Part shown: positions 1-10,080 of the stretch, piece by piece
Layout: each line of letters opens with the position of its first letter
Numbering within the stretch: position 1 is the first letter of the stretch
Assembly: GCA_029060405.1 (NCBI GenBank)
Contig: JAIDUB010000114.1
Coordinates: 1-40,941, forward strand
DNA length: 40,941 nt
Source: Duncaniella sp.
GTDB taxonomy: Bacteria > Bacteroidota > Bacteroidia > Bacteroidales > Muribaculaceae
Direction of reading: 5' to 3'
The notes under the pieces: model-generated
Told to the model about the DNA's origin: nothing
The model's input: the letters and a program-made list of their open reading frames with translations, nothing else
Database searches by the model: none
Program-made: the position numbers and the translations under genes

Positions 1-436
1 TTATCGGACGGTTAGGTCGAGGGGGTGGAGGTGTAGGGTAAGTTATGCCGCCTATATTTCCCCAACCGGGTTTTACCGGTCTGTTATTTCCGGGATAGGA
101 ATTGCCGGGACGTTGCTGATTATGGTTTCCGGGAGGGTTGACTCCGGGTCTTACCCCGTGGTTGGTCTGCGGCGGACGGACTTCATTACCGGGTTTATGA
201 TTGTTATCGGGGCGATTGCCGTGGTCAGGCTTCACAACTGTAGATCCGGGACGGGTGGCTCCGGGACGAGTGCCGGTTGATGAAGGTCTGTTACCGGTAG
301 ACGGACGCGATGTAGCGGCCGGGCGTGACGGTTCCTGACCGGTGGCACCGGGACGGCGCGCGCCGGCTTCGGGTACGGTAAGTGCCAGAGCTAATGCAGA
401 GATGCATAGTGCCGAGAAATTGATTATCCTTTTCAT
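1..436 (-). CDS. Secreted Pro/Gly/Asn/Arg-rich protein (3' end cut by window edge)
   Basis: I translated this by hand from an ATG at 436; 145 codons are open to the left edge with no stop, so the gene is partial. The first ~27 residues form a signal peptide (MKRIINFSALCISALALALT), so the product is exported. The rest is low complexity, dominated by Pro, Gly, Asn, Arg and Thr, with many RPG, RPS and NRP motifs and a PPPP run near the cut. There is no hydrophobic core, so this part is probably extended and disordered. I recognise no family. A folded domain may follow beyond the edge. It lies 81 nt after the SPOR lipoprotein gene and may have its own promoter (498-529). Confidence 0.7.
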   Translation of the reverse strand, partial: MKRIINFSALCISALALALTVPEAGARRPGATGQEPSRPAATSRPSTGNRPSSTGTRPGATRPGSTVVKPDHGNRPDNNHKPGNEVRPPQTNHGVRPGVNPPGNHNQQRPGNSYPGNNRPVKPGWGNIGGITYPTPPPPRPNRPI

Positions 437-497
437 GTCCTGAAAAATTAGCGGTTATACTTATTAGAACATTTTCGCAGGAATAAGTTAAACCGAG

Positions 498-529
498 CAA
501 AAGCTAAATAATGTTAATCAGCGTGCAAA
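498..529 (-). promoter_or_regulatory. Candidate promoter for the Pro-rich protein gene
   Basis: On the minus strand, TTTG (529-526), a 19-nt spacer and TAGCTTTTG (506-498) resemble the Bacteroidetes -33/-7 consensus TTTG-N19/20-TAnnTTTG, with one extra T in the -7 box. The -33 part lies inside the end of the SPOR gene. The predicted leader is about 55 nt. Confidence 0.35.
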
Positions 530-1036
530 ATGAGCCGGTTGTAATACAAAGGGCAGAGGTGAGCGGAGCACGAGATTCTTATCGGCCTTGATTTTGTTGA
601 AAAGTTCGGCAGCTTCGGCTGCGGTGGAGCAGGTAGTTGCCACAACGTAATAGAGCGGTTCACGGGTGTTGACTATCATGGCGTCGTTATAACCCGAAGC
701 TATCAGTCTCTGTCGCATCGCATTGGCGTTGAATATCTGCTTGAACTGCCCTACGACGATATTATACCGTAGCACTTTCTCGCGTGTGGCTCCGCCGCCT
801 TCAGCATAACCGATATATTCCGTGCGGATGGGAAGTGTATCGTTGCCTACGGCGAGAAGAGTTTCCTGAGCTTGATTGCGGATACGGGCATAAATAGTGG
901 AATCCACGCCCGATGCGTTCTCGCGGTGCTCGATTGCTGCCTGATAGGCGGCACGGTAGTTGTTTTCATTAGTTTTACACGACACGATGCCGAGCGCTAT
1001 GAAAAGCGCGAGGATATAGATGACTGATTTTTTCAT
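518..1036 (-). CDS. SPOR-domain lipoprotein
   Basis: A 172-residue protein with a type II signal peptide ending in the lipobox IVSC (Cys20), so it should be anchored in an envelope membrane. There is no acidic run after the Cys, so surface export is not indicated. Residues ~88-165 look like a SPOR domain: YNIVVGQFK, then NAMRQRLIASGY, then a strand and helix pair ending NKIKADK. SPOR domains bind denuded septal peptidoglycan, suggesting a cell-division or wall role. It starts 3 nt after the phosphoesterase stop and is the last tightly spaced gene of the 7276-518 operon. The SPOR call rests on pattern only. Confidence 0.75.
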   Translation of the reverse strand: MKKSVIYILALFIALGIVSCKTNENNYRAAYQAAIEHRENASGVDSTIYARIRNQAQETLLAVGNDTLPIRTEYIGYAEGGGATREKVLRYNIVVGQFKQIFNANAMRQRLIASGYNDAMIVNTREPLYYVVATTCSTAAEAAELFNKIKADKNLVLRSPLPFVLQPAHFAR

Positions 1037-1039
1037 AAT

Positions 1040-1537
1040 TCAGAGTTTGTTTCTTAATTCTATAACATCCAGATCGGAGATATTTCCGTTATCGAGTGTT
1101 AATCTGACGAGTGTTCTTACTTTTTGCCATCCGTGATGGCCTGCAGCTCCGGGATTCACGTGAAGCATGTCGAGGTTGCGGTCAGGCATGACTTTGAGTA
1201 TATGAGAGTGACCGTCGACCATCAGCCTGACATTTTCTTCTTTTAATAGAGAGAGCATACCGGGGGCGTATTTTCCGGGATAGCCGCCGATATGAGTCAG
1301 GAGCACTTTTACGCCTTCGATTTCAAAAATCATCAGCTCGGGACACACGCGCTTTACTTCTCCATGATCTATATTTCCGCTTACGGCTCTTACCGGCGCG
1401 ATCTGTTTCAGACGGTTCAGCACCGTGATGTCACCGATATCACCGGCATGCCATATCTCGTCACAGTCAGCAAAATGTGTGGCGAAGCGATCGTCCCAGC
1501 AAGAGTGGGTATCGGAAAGTATGCCAATTTTCTTCAT
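1040..1537 (-). CDS. YfcE/MJ0936-type metallophosphoesterase
   Basis: A 165-residue cytoplasmic protein with the complete calcineurin-like motif series in order: GILSDTHS (D9, H11), HAGDIGD, SGNIDH, a mid-protein LLTHIGG, and DGHSH followed by HVNPGA. These residues bind two metal ions in phosphodiesterases of the YfcE/MJ0936 group, whose physiological substrates are mostly unknown. Length is normal for the family. Its ATG overlaps the TGA of the upstream amylase by one base, so translation is probably coupled. The family is secure; the substrate is not. Confidence 0.88.
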   Translation of the reverse strand: MKKIGILSDTHSCWDDRFATHFADCDEIWHAGDIGDITVLNRLKQIAPVRAVSGNIDHGEVKRVCPELMIFEIEGVKVLLTHIGGYPGKYAPGMLSLLKEENVRLMVDGHSHILKVMPDRNLDMLHVNPGAAGHHGWQKVRTLVRLTLDNGNISDLDVIELRNKL

Positions 1538-3387
1538 CAGTTTTCGAGAATGTATATGGCGCGGGGAGCAAAAGTCATTTCAGGCGTTATGGTGACCGTT
1601 TCTCCGGTAAGCATGTCGCGAAGCTGGGTTCCGTAGGGCATGATTTCTACAGTAGGAGCCATCGATGCTGTAATCTCGGAATCGTTTCCGTTCATCATTA
1701 CGGTTACGTGGCGGTCGCCGAGAGCGCGACGGTAAACGTAGATACCACTTTCGGGCATGAAATGTTTCAGAGAGCCGCGGGCAATCACTTCATTGCCACG
1801 TCGCCAGTGGAGAAGTCGGCTGAGAAAGTCAAAAGCTTCATTCTGAATATCAGTGCGACCTTCGGGCGTGAATACTGAAATCGAGTCGCCGGGGAAACCT
1901 CCCGGCATATCGCGGCGCACATATCCGTCGCTGCCTTCACGCGAGCCGTTCATCAGCACTTCAGTGCCGTAATATATCTGAGGTATGCCGCGCGATGTAA
2001 GAAGAAATGTCAATGCCTGTTTCCACCATCCGAGATTTTCAGGCATTTCGAGCAGAAATCTGTCAGTATCGTGATTGTCGAGAAATGTGAGGATTTTCGA
2101 CGGGTCGGGGAAAAGATAATCAAGAGCAAGATGATCGTATATTTCGTTAAGGCCGGTAAGCCGGTCAGTCTGGCCTGAGAATGCATCGCGGGCTTTAATC
2201 GAGAGTACGAAATCCATTACTGTTGGCAGCCGCGGATCACCTTTAGGATTAACTTTCGAGCCTCTCTGCCAGAACGCCTCTCCACCCTCGTTGCCGTACC
2301 AGCATTCGCCTACGATGTTGAAATTGGGGTACTCACGCTCAACATCGTCAATCCACTGAGCCATACCTTTGAAATCGGCATAGGGATATGTGTCCATTCT
2401 TATACCGTCGATGCCCGTGTGTTCTATCCACCATATCGAATTCTGAATAAGATAGCGCATGAGATGTGGATTGCGCTGATTAAGGTCAGGCATTGACTTC
2501 ACGAACCATCCGTCGACAGTACGCGAAAGATCGTAGTCGCTTACATACGGATCATGCAGTGTTGACAATCGGTAATTGGTCTGAACAAATGAATCGGGGA
2601 AGTTATACCAGTCTTTGAATGGCATATCTTTGACCCACTGATGATTGCTGCCGGTGTGGTTGAAAATCATATCCATCACTACCTTAATGCCACGATTGTG
2701 GGCATCGTCAACAAAGTCCACCCATTCGTCGGTAGAGCCGAAGCGAGGATCTATGTTAAAATAATCGGTCGTGGCATAGCCGTGGTAAGAGCCTCCGGGC
2801 ATATCGTTGACTTGAACTGGATTGACCCACACTGCCGTCACGCCGAGAGAATCCACATAGTCAAGATGCTCTTTTATGCCTGCAATGTTGCCGCCGTGAC
2901 GTGCGTTAGGATTGTTGCGGTTGGTCTTGGTGGGATACAGGAGGGTATCACGCTGCACCTTACGAACTGAAGGAGTGCCTTTGGCGAAGCGGTCAGGCAT
3001 GATGAGATACAATACATCGGATGCGTCGAAGCCTCCGTGGTTCTTCATATCAGGCTTGCGTTCCTTTAGTGTGTAGTCCACTGCGCGGGATTTACCTTTA
3101 CCGTCACTGAAATCAATCTTAAAGGTTCCGGGTCGGGTATCTTTATCGACAGTAAGATATATGAACAGATAATTCTTGCTGTCGGGAACAACTACATCGG
3201 CTATTTTCACTCCGGGATATGACAGCGAAGGGACGGATTCGGCAATATCAGGGCCATACACCATAAGTTGTACGGTATCATTTTCCATTCCAGTCCACCA
3301 GAACGGAGGCTCGATCTTGTCAATACATGGAGTTGCCATAGCGGTGAAGAATAAAAGGAGAGACAAAAGGGTGATATTTGATCTCAT
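1537..3387 (-). CDS. Periplasmic GH13 alpha-amylase / neopullulanase (SusA-like)
   Basis: 616 residues. An N-terminal signal peptide (~1-19) points to the periplasm. Residues ~23-110 match the N-terminal beta domain of cyclomaltodextrinase-type enzymes (starting EPPFWWTGM). The GH13 barrel follows, with all conserved regions: VVMDMIFNH (~236-244), GIRMDTYPY with nucleophile D332, VGECWY with acid/base E361, and FLDNHDTDR with D440. A beta domain closes the protein. Such enzymes cut alpha-1,4 (and sometimes bypass alpha-1,6) links in malto-oligosaccharides or pullulan. No SusC/SusD pair is adjacent. Its start overlaps the upstream lipoprotein gene by 4 nt, so it belongs to a compact operon with a U32-family protein. 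Confidence 0.92.
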   Translation of the reverse strand: MRSNITLLSLLLFFTAMATPCIDKIEPPFWWTGMENDTVQLMVYGPDIAESVPSLSYPGVKIADVVVPDSKNYLFIYLTVDKDTRPGTFKIDFSDGKGKSRAVDYTLKERKPDMKNHGGFDASDVLYLIMPDRFAKGTPSVRKVQRDTLLYPTKTNRNNPNARHGGNIAGIKEHLDYVDSLGVTAVWVNPVQVNDMPGGSYHGYATTDYFNIDPRFGSTDEWVDFVDDAHNRGIKVVMDMIFNHTGSNHQWVKDMPFKDWYNFPDSFVQTNYRLSTLHDPYVSDYDLSRTVDGWFVKSMPDLNQRNPHLMRYLIQNSIWWIEHTGIDGIRMDTYPYADFKGMAQWIDDVEREYPNFNIVGECWYGNEGGEAFWQRGSKVNPKGDPRLPTVMDFVLSIKARDAFSGQTDRLTGLNEIYDHLALDYLFPDPSKILTFLDNHDTDRFLLEMPENLGWWKQALTFLLTSRGIPQIYYGTEVLMNGSREGSDGYVRRDMPGGFPGDSISVFTPEGRTDIQNEAFDFLSRLLHWRRGNEVIARGSLKHFMPESGIYVYRRALGDRHVTVMMNGNDSEITASMAPTVEIMPYGTQLRDMLTGETVTITPEMTFAPRAIYILEN

Positions 3388-5432
3388 CGGGATAATTTTT
3401 TTGGTAAAAATCTTATGTATTCAATGCATGCTCCTGACTGCAGATTGCCCGAAGGAAGCGGGTGATACATGAGCTTCAGTTTGTTTCGGCCTTTTTTAAG
3501 AGAAACAGTCAGGGGATTGGAAAAACCTTTCTGGGAGGGCATTACGAAGCATCCGGCAATGGAGTCGGAGGTATGCAGCTCGGAAATGAAGCACTCGCTT
3601 ACCGAAGGTCGCCAATATGCGATATCTACGTAATACTCTCCTGAATGGGGAGCCTTGACGGTAAACGAAAGTTCGGTATTCAGGTCTCTTGTCAGTTCGA
3701 GATGCGTGGGGATTTCGTCTTTTCGTTTCATCCTCCTTCTCGAATTCCTTTCTATACGTGCTGCTACCGCTTTCCTTAATTCGTAGGGTATGTCATGGCG
3801 GTCAACAATCATAGTATCAGACGGGTTGAATACCAGATGAGACTTTGCGGGAACGGATGAGTAGCCATCCTTGTCGAGTGACATCGCTGTGATGGCTTTA
3901 AGTCCTGAGGCCGACGGAGGTACTGAAAAAGCACCGTCGGATATTACACGGCAGGTGATACCGTTAACCGCCATTACGTAATTGTAATCCTTTGACTGAG
4001 AAATAACCGTATATCGGTCAGGTCCGACTGAATCAATTCTCGGGCGTGGCGGAAAGTGTGCCGCTTCCGCGAAAATTAGTTTCTTTTCCTCGGGAGTGTT
4101 GTTGGCCATGACCACATCAATACGGTGACTCCCCGAAAGCGAGTCAGGAATTACGTGTGAAAGAGTCTGCCGCCCGTCTATCTCCATTCTCACGACCCTG
4201 CTTCCTGTGCCGGTAATATGAAGATCAAGTGTGTCGGTGCGGTATATCAATGATGTGAAAATTTTTTCTCCCGTAAATATTTCGGGAATGAAGGGCGACA
4301 CGGAGAGCCCCTCGGGAGTGAATGAGAGTCCACCAAAGGACTTTAGTAACGCCGAAGCAACCGAACTTCCCGACCCCGATCCGCTGAATATGGCCGCGGC
4401 CGACGATGCAAGCCCGAGGAGCGATCTGCGTGTACCGTGCATCAAGGATGCCGAATTATACAGTCCGATCTGTGTAGCGAGAGAGTAGGAGGGAAGTGTG
4501 CCCGAACTTACGGGGTAGTAATCAGGTGCACCCTCGTCGGTCAGAGGCATGGAGTTGAGTATGGATTGTGCCATATCGGGAGTCGCTATTCCGTAAAGTA
4601 TGGCCATCGACTGAGCGAGGTTGTCGCTTGCTGTAATAAGCATGGGATAATACTGACCCCACAGGGCACATCCGTAACGCCCCTTTTCAGGAATCCAGAA
4701 TCGGTCGTTTACAGCGTCGGCTATCAGGCCTGAGAGTGACAGGTATGCCGTTCCTTCTTCTTCAGGCAGTATTTCACCAAGCACTTTCATAGCCGCCGCC
4801 CGGTCAATGTTTACCCTGAGCGAATATATCTCAAGAATGTCGGTGCGTGATACTCTCGCCGGCATTGAGAAAAGCAATCCGCGGAAAAGAGCGATATTCC
4901 TGTCGAAAGCCACTTCGATTTCACGATCTATTACGACGCGGGCAATGGATATCAGGCTGTCGATTACGCTCTGATCGTCAAGGGCAAGCGACAGGTCACG
5001 CAAAGAGGTGATCCATGAGAGATCAGGAGCTTCAAGCGGCCAGTCGCGACATGTGTTCAATGACTGACGGGCTTTCATCATCACTTGTTCGGCTGCGATT
5101 TCAGGGTCGAGCAACGACAGGACTGCAGGATTCCACACGGTAGTGCGAGTGAACAGTGCCGGAGAAGTGTCGCCGAAGTAATCATTGACTCCGGTAGAAT
5201 ACATGCGGTCAAGCAGAGGTGTGGGGGAAATGAGTACGGGAAAATCGGTTACATTTGTATCGGATACAAATGTAACTGACATTTCGGGTGCGGAAAAAGA
5301 TCCGGTAGTCACACGCCAAGATGAATTTTCCTGAATCAGACCTGCACGCTCGGTCCCCACTCCTGTACATGAGGTCGCATAAAGGAGTATGGCGGCAATG
5401 ATATAACTCAGGCGTGCGGGTATTCTCATCAC
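3384..5432 (-). CDS. Large lipoprotein, probable (alpha/alpha)6 glycosidase-like protein
   Basis: 682 residues with a lipobox YATSC (Cys22), so membrane-anchored; there is no acidic export signal after the Cys. Residues ~80-370 are helix-rich with Trp/Tyr-containing turns (RFWIPEKGRYGCALWGQYY, ASDNLAQSMAILYG, SLATQIGLYNSASLMHG), the look of six-hairpin glycosidases. Residues ~575-680 look like a carbohydrate-binding beta-sandwich (HSGEYYVDIAYW ... GRNKLKLMY). I cannot name catalytic residues or a family; DUF4450-like proteins are one possibility. It overlaps the U32 gene upstream and the GH13 gene downstream by 4 nt each, so it is probably co-translated with the amylase and may act on related glycans. 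Confidence 0.6.
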   Translation of the reverse strand: MMRIPARLSYIIAAILLYATSCTGVGTERAGLIQENSSWRVTTGSFSAPEMSVTFVSDTNVTDFPVLISPTPLLDRMYSTGVNDYFGDTSPALFTRTTVWNPAVLSLLDPEIAAEQVMMKARQSLNTCRDWPLEAPDLSWITSLRDLSLALDDQSVIDSLISIARVVIDREIEVAFDRNIALFRGLLFSMPARVSRTDILEIYSLRVNIDRAAAMKVLGEILPEEEGTAYLSLSGLIADAVNDRFWIPEKGRYGCALWGQYYPMLITASDNLAQSMAILYGIATPDMAQSILNSMPLTDEGAPDYYPVSSGTLPSYSLATQIGLYNSASLMHGTRRSLLGLASSAAAIFSGSGSGSSVASALLKSFGGLSFTPEGLSVSPFIPEIFTGEKIFTSLIYRTDTLDLHITGTGSRVVRMEIDGRQTLSHVIPDSLSGSHRIDVVMANNTPEEKKLIFAEAAHFPPRPRIDSVGPDRYTVISQSKDYNYVMAVNGITCRVISDGAFSVPPSASGLKAITAMSLDKDGYSSVPAKSHLVFNPSDTMIVDRHDIPYELRKAVAARIERNSRRRMKRKDEIPTHLELTRDLNTELSFTVKAPHSGEYYVDIAYWRPSVSECFISELHTSDSIAGCFVMPSQKGFSNPLTVSLKKGRNKLKLMYHPLPSGNLQSGACIEYIRFLPKKLSR

Positions 5433-7276
5433 TTAAGTTTCGAGTAATAGATATTCATCATGCATTTGCTGCAGTCAGGACAGAGCTTCAACCTGATACC
5501 CGGTGATTCAAGATACAGGTCGGAAGGCAATTTCGATGCTGCCGGACTCCGAAGGCATGCACCCAATTCCCTGCGGATACAATAGCGGGTGGTCATGACG
5601 TGCATTCCGTCGCGTGAATTTTTTTCTGTCTCAAGCGCGGGAGTTATCTCCTTTGCGCCGTGAGAGAGATAAAATTCCCGGGCGAGACGGTTGGAAACAT
5701 TGTCGTGAAAGGAAATGCGTTCCGTCGGCAATGCTATGTCATATCTTTCTTTAATCCGGTAACGGAATTTGTAAGTCGCGCGCGCAGTGTTTTCAAGTGC
5801 CGTTATCACATCACGGCGCAGCGATGTAAGCTGAGATGCAGGTAGGAATATTTCTCCAAGCCTGTCGTCAAGCTTACCAAGCGCGTAAATTGTGTCGCCG
5901 AGTTTGGATAGAACTTTACGTCGGGACTCATGCTGCTGGGTTTTAGCCGGCTGCAAGTCATCAACGTGAAGCACAGCTGTAGCGCTTAACCCTCGCTCAT
6001 CGACCGCCGACAATATTACTGAGCCCAGTACGTGCCTGAGCTTGAAGTCAACTGACACACGGCGCGAGGGCTCCGCAGCATTTATCATATCGTCAAATGC
6101 TTTGTCGCGGTTGCGAAAGAGTTGCGTGCCAGCTGCCGGATTGACGGGCGACGCGGGAAATAGACGTTTACCTTCTGCCCGATTTACGCGGAAACCCTTG
6201 AAAATCCCTTCAGGTGTGAAATACCCGAGCCCATCACCGTTGGCAATTTTGTCCTTAAGGTCAGCAGTTATTACACCTCTTTCAGTCTTGATCACTTTGC
6301 CTACGGGAATGCCTGTCATTTTTGGTGTGGCAAGCGAAGCCATCCGGGTATTTCGGTCAGGCTGATTAAAGAAATAAGATGTAAATCCGCGGTTAAAACT
6401 TTTTTCAAGATCTGGTTTGAAGCCGGCTGAACTTATGCCGAAAGAGGAGCGAATATATCGGCCTTCGCTTTCTGCTATAATTTCATCGATTCGCTTGCGA
6501 TATGCTGCTACGGTATTCATCACGTAGGAAGCATCTTTAAGGCGACCCTCGATTTTGAGCGAAGATGCGCCGGCGTCTATCAGCGTTCCCACATCATCAA
6601 GCCGGTTAAGGTCGCGGAGCGATAAATAATGCCGGGCGGGAGCGAGAATATTGCCTTTTCCGTCGGTGAGATCAAATTTAAGCCTGCATATCTGAGCGCA
6701 CTCACCGCGGTTGGCACTGCGGCCTGTAGCGGCGAAACTCGCGCGGCAGTCTCCGCTGTAGCTTACACACAGAGCACCGTGGATAAAAGCTTCGAGTTCC
6801 ACATCTACTTCGCGATGGATACGCGAGATTTCTTCGGCGGAAAGTTCGCGGGCAAGTACTACTCTTGAAAAGCCTGCAGATGATAGAAAACGGGCTTTAT
6901 CGACCGATCGGATGTCACACTGGGTACTGGCGTGGAGATCGATAGGAGGAATGTCCATGCGAAGAATCCCCATGTCCTGTACTATAAGTGCATCAACACC
7001 TGCATGGTAAAGGTCAGTGATAAGTTTCTCTACGCTTTTGATCTCATTATCGTAAACAATAGTGTTGACGGTGGCATATACCCTGACTCCATATGGATGC
7101 GCTGTTTCCACAAGTCGGGCAATGTCGTCAATACTGTTACCGGCCGCTGCCCGCGCTCCGTGGCTCGACGGGCCGATATATATTGCGTCAGCACCGCAGG
7201 CTATGGCCTTGCACGCAATATTGATATCACGTGCCGGAGCGAGCAGTTCGATTTTACGCGGTGTTGCTGACGGCAT
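5429..7276 (-). CDS. rlhA: U32-family protein, RlhA-like 23S rRNA hydroxylase
   Basis: 615 residues. The N-terminal half is a U32 domain: KIELLAPARDINIACKAI, GADAIYIGP, then HGALCVSYSGDC and GRSANRGECAQICR (~175-205), the conserved cysteine cluster of the family. U32 proteins are now known mainly as RNA hydroxylation enzymes: TrhP acts on tRNA U34, RlhA on 23S rRNA C2501. The length and long C-terminal extension, ending in a second Cys cluster (LCPDCSKC), fit RlhA (about 650 residues in E. coli) better than TrhP. It heads the overlapped operon. The family is certain; the exact RNA target is inferred from length. Older annotation would call it a collagenase or peptidase. Confidence 0.75.
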   Translation of the reverse strand: MPSATPRKIELLAPARDINIACKAIACGADAIYIGPSSHGARAAAGNSIDDIARLVETAHPYGVRVYATVNTIVYDNEIKSVEKLITDLYHAGVDALIVQDMGILRMDIPPIDLHASTQCDIRSVDKARFLSSAGFSRVVLARELSAEEISRIHREVDVELEAFIHGALCVSYSGDCRASFAATGRSANRGECAQICRLKFDLTDGKGNILAPARHYLSLRDLNRLDDVGTLIDAGASSLKIEGRLKDASYVMNTVAAYRKRIDEIIAESEGRYIRSSFGISSAGFKPDLEKSFNRGFTSYFFNQPDRNTRMASLATPKMTGIPVGKVIKTERGVITADLKDKIANGDGLGYFTPEGIFKGFRVNRAEGKRLFPASPVNPAAGTQLFRNRDKAFDDMINAAEPSRRVSVDFKLRHVLGSVILSAVDERGLSATAVLHVDDLQPAKTQQHESRRKVLSKLGDTIYALGKLDDRLGEIFLPASQLTSLRRDVITALENTARATYKFRYRIKERYDIALPTERISFHDNVSNRLAREFYLSHGAKEITPALETEKNSRDGMHVMTTRYCIRRELGACLRSPAASKLPSDLYLESPGIRLKLCPDCSKCMMNIYYSKLK

Positions 7277-7376
7277 TGTGCTAAATAACTTGAAATTTTG
7301 AAAACTTGGTTAAACGAATCGCATAAGCTTCAGTCAAACTATTATACAACGAATTTATTAGCTTTTTGATTTTATA

Positions 7377-7412
7377 AGCTCTGCGTCGGCTCGTGAAGAG
7401 TGGCGCAGAGCT
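7377..7412. terminator. Inverted repeat between valS and the U32 gene, possible terminator
   Basis: A perfect 9-bp stem, AGCTCTGCG (7377-7385) with CGCAGAGCT (7404-7412), and an 18-nt loop. It begins 29 nt past the valS stop on the minus strand. The minus-strand transcript has no U-run after the stem, so as a terminator it is atypical. Confidence 0.4.
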
Positions 7413-7440
7413 GTCATTTTCTTTAGAGTTTTTCAGATAA

Positions 7441-10053
7441 TCAGAGAGCGCTCAAGGCAGCCTTGAGAGTTTCGAGACGGGAAAGTGCATCGGCAAGTTT
7501 CTTGCGCTCGTTCTCAACCACGGCGGCAGGAGCATTATTTACGAAGCGTTCATTGGAAAGCTTCTTTTCAACCGACTTACGGAAACCTTCATAATAATCG
7601 ATTTCCTTTGAGAGTTTTGCTTTCTCAGCCTCAACATCGATGTTGTCACGCAGCGGAATATTGAATTCCTGAGTTCCTACCATAAATGTTGCGGAGGCGG
7701 GATCCTTTTCGCTTACGGTCACGATAGCCGACAGATTGCCGAGTTTGGTAATGACCGGTTGATATTCCACCGTAGCGTTAACAACATTAAGTTGCAGTTC
7801 ATTGCGTTGCGGAATATTTCGCTGGGCACGCACTCCACGGATTCCGTTGATGATTTCCTTGGCGGTCTCCATAGTAGTAAGCACGCTGTCATCGGGAGTG
7901 CCTTCCTGAGGCATTGACGCAACCATAATGGATTCACCGGGACGGCGATCGGCAAGATGCTGCCAGAGCTCTTCGGTGATAAACGGCATGAACGGATGAA
8001 GTATGCGGAGCAGAGCATCGAAGTAATCGAGAGTTGCATTGAGCGTGGCACGGTCAACCGGCTTTCCATATTCGGGCTTTACCATCTCGAGATACCATGA
8101 CGAGAATTCATCCCAGAATAGGCGGTATACCGTCGTCAGAGCCTCGCTCAGGCGGAATTTGGTAAAGAGATCGTTGACTTCGGCTGCAACGGCTGCGAGT
8201 TTGCTTCCGAACCATTTTACAGCGATACGCGCGCTTTCGGGCTGCTCGATATCGTCGGCTACTTCCCAGCCCTTGACGAGACGGAAGGCATTCCATATCT
8301 TATTGCAGAAGTTACGGCCGTTTTCACAGAGTTTCTTGTCAAAGAATATATCGTTTCCGGCAGGAGCGGCCATCATGAGACCCATACGCACGCCGTCGGC
8401 TCCATAAGTGTCAATGAGATCAAGCGGGTCAGGTGAATTACCGAGCTGCTTCGACATCTTGCGGCCGATTTCATCGCGTACGATACCTGTGAAATATACA
8501 TTGTTGAACGGCTGCTTGCCTACGAATTCATATCCGGCCATAATCATTCGTGCCACCCAGAAGAAAATGATATCGGGACCGGTCACGAGGTCGGCTGTGG
8601 GATAATAATAGGATATTTCCTTATTGCCGGGTTCAAGTATTCCGTTGAAAAGTGACACAGGCCACAACCATGAGCTGAACCATGTATCGAGGCAGTCCTC
8701 GTCTTGACGAAGCTGCTCCGCATTGATAGCCGGATCGATTTTGCGGGCGAGTTCAAGAGCTTCCTCTGGAGTTTCGGCCACTACAAACTGTCCGTCGGGG
8801 AGATAGTAGGCCGGTACACGATGTCCCCACCACAACTGACGCGAAATACACCAGTCGTGAATGTCGGTCATCCAGCGGTCATAGGTAGTCTTGAATTTTT
8901 CGGGTACAAAAGAAATTGTACCGTTGTCAACAGCCTCGAGTGCCGGAGCAGCGAGTCCTTCCATCTTGAGAAACCACTGGTCAGAAAGACGAGGCTCGAC
9001 AGCCGTATCTATGTTGCGCTCCGAGTAGCCAACCTTATTATCATAGTCCTCAATCTTTTCAATAAGACCTGCGGCTTGAAGATCCTCGGCGATTTTTTTG
9101 CGCACTTCAAATCGATCCATACCCACATACATTCCCGCGGCTTCGCTTATGGTGGCGTCGTCGTTGAATATATCGATGGTTTCGAGATTGTGTTTCTGGC
9201 CGAGCATATTGTCGTTCATGTCATGCGCGGGAGTGACTTTCAGACATCCTGTACCGAAATCAATCTCAACATACTCATCCTCTATTACAGGAATCTCGCG
9301 GTTGACAAGAGGCACTATCACATGCTTGCCTTTGAGGTGGGCATTTTTGGGGTCATTAGGATTGATACACATTGCGGTATCGCCCATGATGGTCTCGGGG
9401 CGGGTAGTGGCGACGATTGCATAACCGTCCTCACCCACAATTTTATAGCGGAGATAATAGAGCTTGCTGTGTTCCTCCTTGTATACGACTTCGATATCGG
9501 AGAGGGCCGTGCGGGCTGCCGGATCCCAGTTGACCATACGCTTGCCTCGGTATATGAGACCTTTGCGATAAAGGTCGACAAATACCTTGATCACGCTGCG
9601 CGAGCGGATATCGTCCATCGTGAAGGCGGTGCGTTGCCAGTCACACGACGCGCCGAGTTTCTTAAGCTGCTCGAGAATTTTTCCTCCGTGAGTGTGGGTC
9701 CAGTCCCAAGCGTGCTCCAAGAATTCTTCGCGCGAAAGATCACTTTTTTTGATACCCTCCTTGGCGAGTTTACCCACCACCTTAGCCTCCGTGGCAATGG
9801 CGGCGTGGTCGGTTCCGGGTACCCAGAGAGCATTTTTTCCTGTCATGCGGGCACGGCGCACAAGAATGTCCTGAATAGTATTGTTGAGCATATGACCCAT
9901 GTGGAGAATACCGGTCACATTAGGCGGGGGGATTACGATAGTATATGGTTCACGACTGTCGGGCTCGGAATGGAAGAGACCATGTTCCATCCAGTAGCCG
10001 TACCACTTGTCTTCGACCGACTTGGGGTCGTATTTCGTAGCTAATTCGTTCAT
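7441..10053 (-). CDS. valS: Valyl-tRNA synthetase
   Basis: 870 residues, the expected length. It charges tRNA-Val in the cytoplasm. It carries the class I signatures HMGH (51-54, within [12 protein letters not shown]) and [12 protein letters not shown] (~530). Between them lies the editing domain ([17 protein letters not shown]). A C-terminal anticodon-binding region follows, then a coiled-coil arm (~810-870: [33 protein letters not shown]) typical of ValRS. The single gene has its own promoter just upstream (10081-10111). Confidence 0.98.
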   Translation of the reverse strand: MNELATKYDPKSVEDKWYGYWMEHGLFHSEPDSREPYTIVIPPPNVTGILHMGHMLNNTIQDILVRRARMTGKNALWVPGTDHAAIATEAKVVGKLAKEGIKKSDLSREEFLEHAWDWTHTHGGKILEQLKKLGASCDWQRTAFTMDDIRSRSVIKVFVDLYRKGLIYRGKRMVNWDPAARTALSDIEVVYKEEHSKLYYLRYKIVGEDGYAIVATTRPETIMGDTAMCINPNDPKNAHLKGKHVIVPLVNREIPVIEDEYVEIDFGTGCLKVTPAHDMNDNMLGQKHNLETIDIFNDDATISEAAGMYVGMDRFEVRKKIAEDLQAAGLIEKIEDYDNKVGYSERNIDTAVEPRLSDQWFLKMEGLAAPALEAVDNGTISFVPEKFKTTYDRWMTDIHDWCISRQLWWGHRVPAYYLPDGQFVVAETPEEALELARKIDPAINAEQLRQDEDCLDTWFSSWLWPVSLFNGILEPGNKEISYYYPTADLVTGPDIIFFWVARMIMAGYEFVGKQPFNNVYFTGIVRDEIGRKMSKQLGNSPDPLDLIDTYGADGVRMGLMMAAPAGNDIFFDKKLCENGRNFCNKIWNAFRLVKGWEVADDIEQPESARIAVKWFGSKLAAVAAEVNDLFTKFRLSEALTTVYRLFWDEFSSWYLEMVKPEYGKPVDRATLNATLDYFDALLRILHPFMPFITEELWQHLADRRPGESIMVASMPQEGTPDDSVLTTMETAKEIINGIRGVRAQRNIPQRNELQLNVVNATVEYQPVITKLGNLSAIVTVSEKDPASATFMVGTQEFNIPLRDNIDVEAEKAKLSKEIDYYEGFRKSVEKKLSNERFVNNAPAAVVENERKKLADALSRLETLKAALSAL

Positions 10054-10080
10054 GAATGATTATATAGAGAAAGTTTTTTA

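Noticed and set aside
1537-3387. Full starch-utilisation (Sus) locus
   Set aside because: Only the amylase is present; there is no SusC/SusD pair or SusR-type regulator in the window.
8704-10044. Long open frame (446 codons) on the plus strand
   Set aside because: It lies wholly antisense to valS, which carries all expected motifs; the frame is a by-product of valS codon use.
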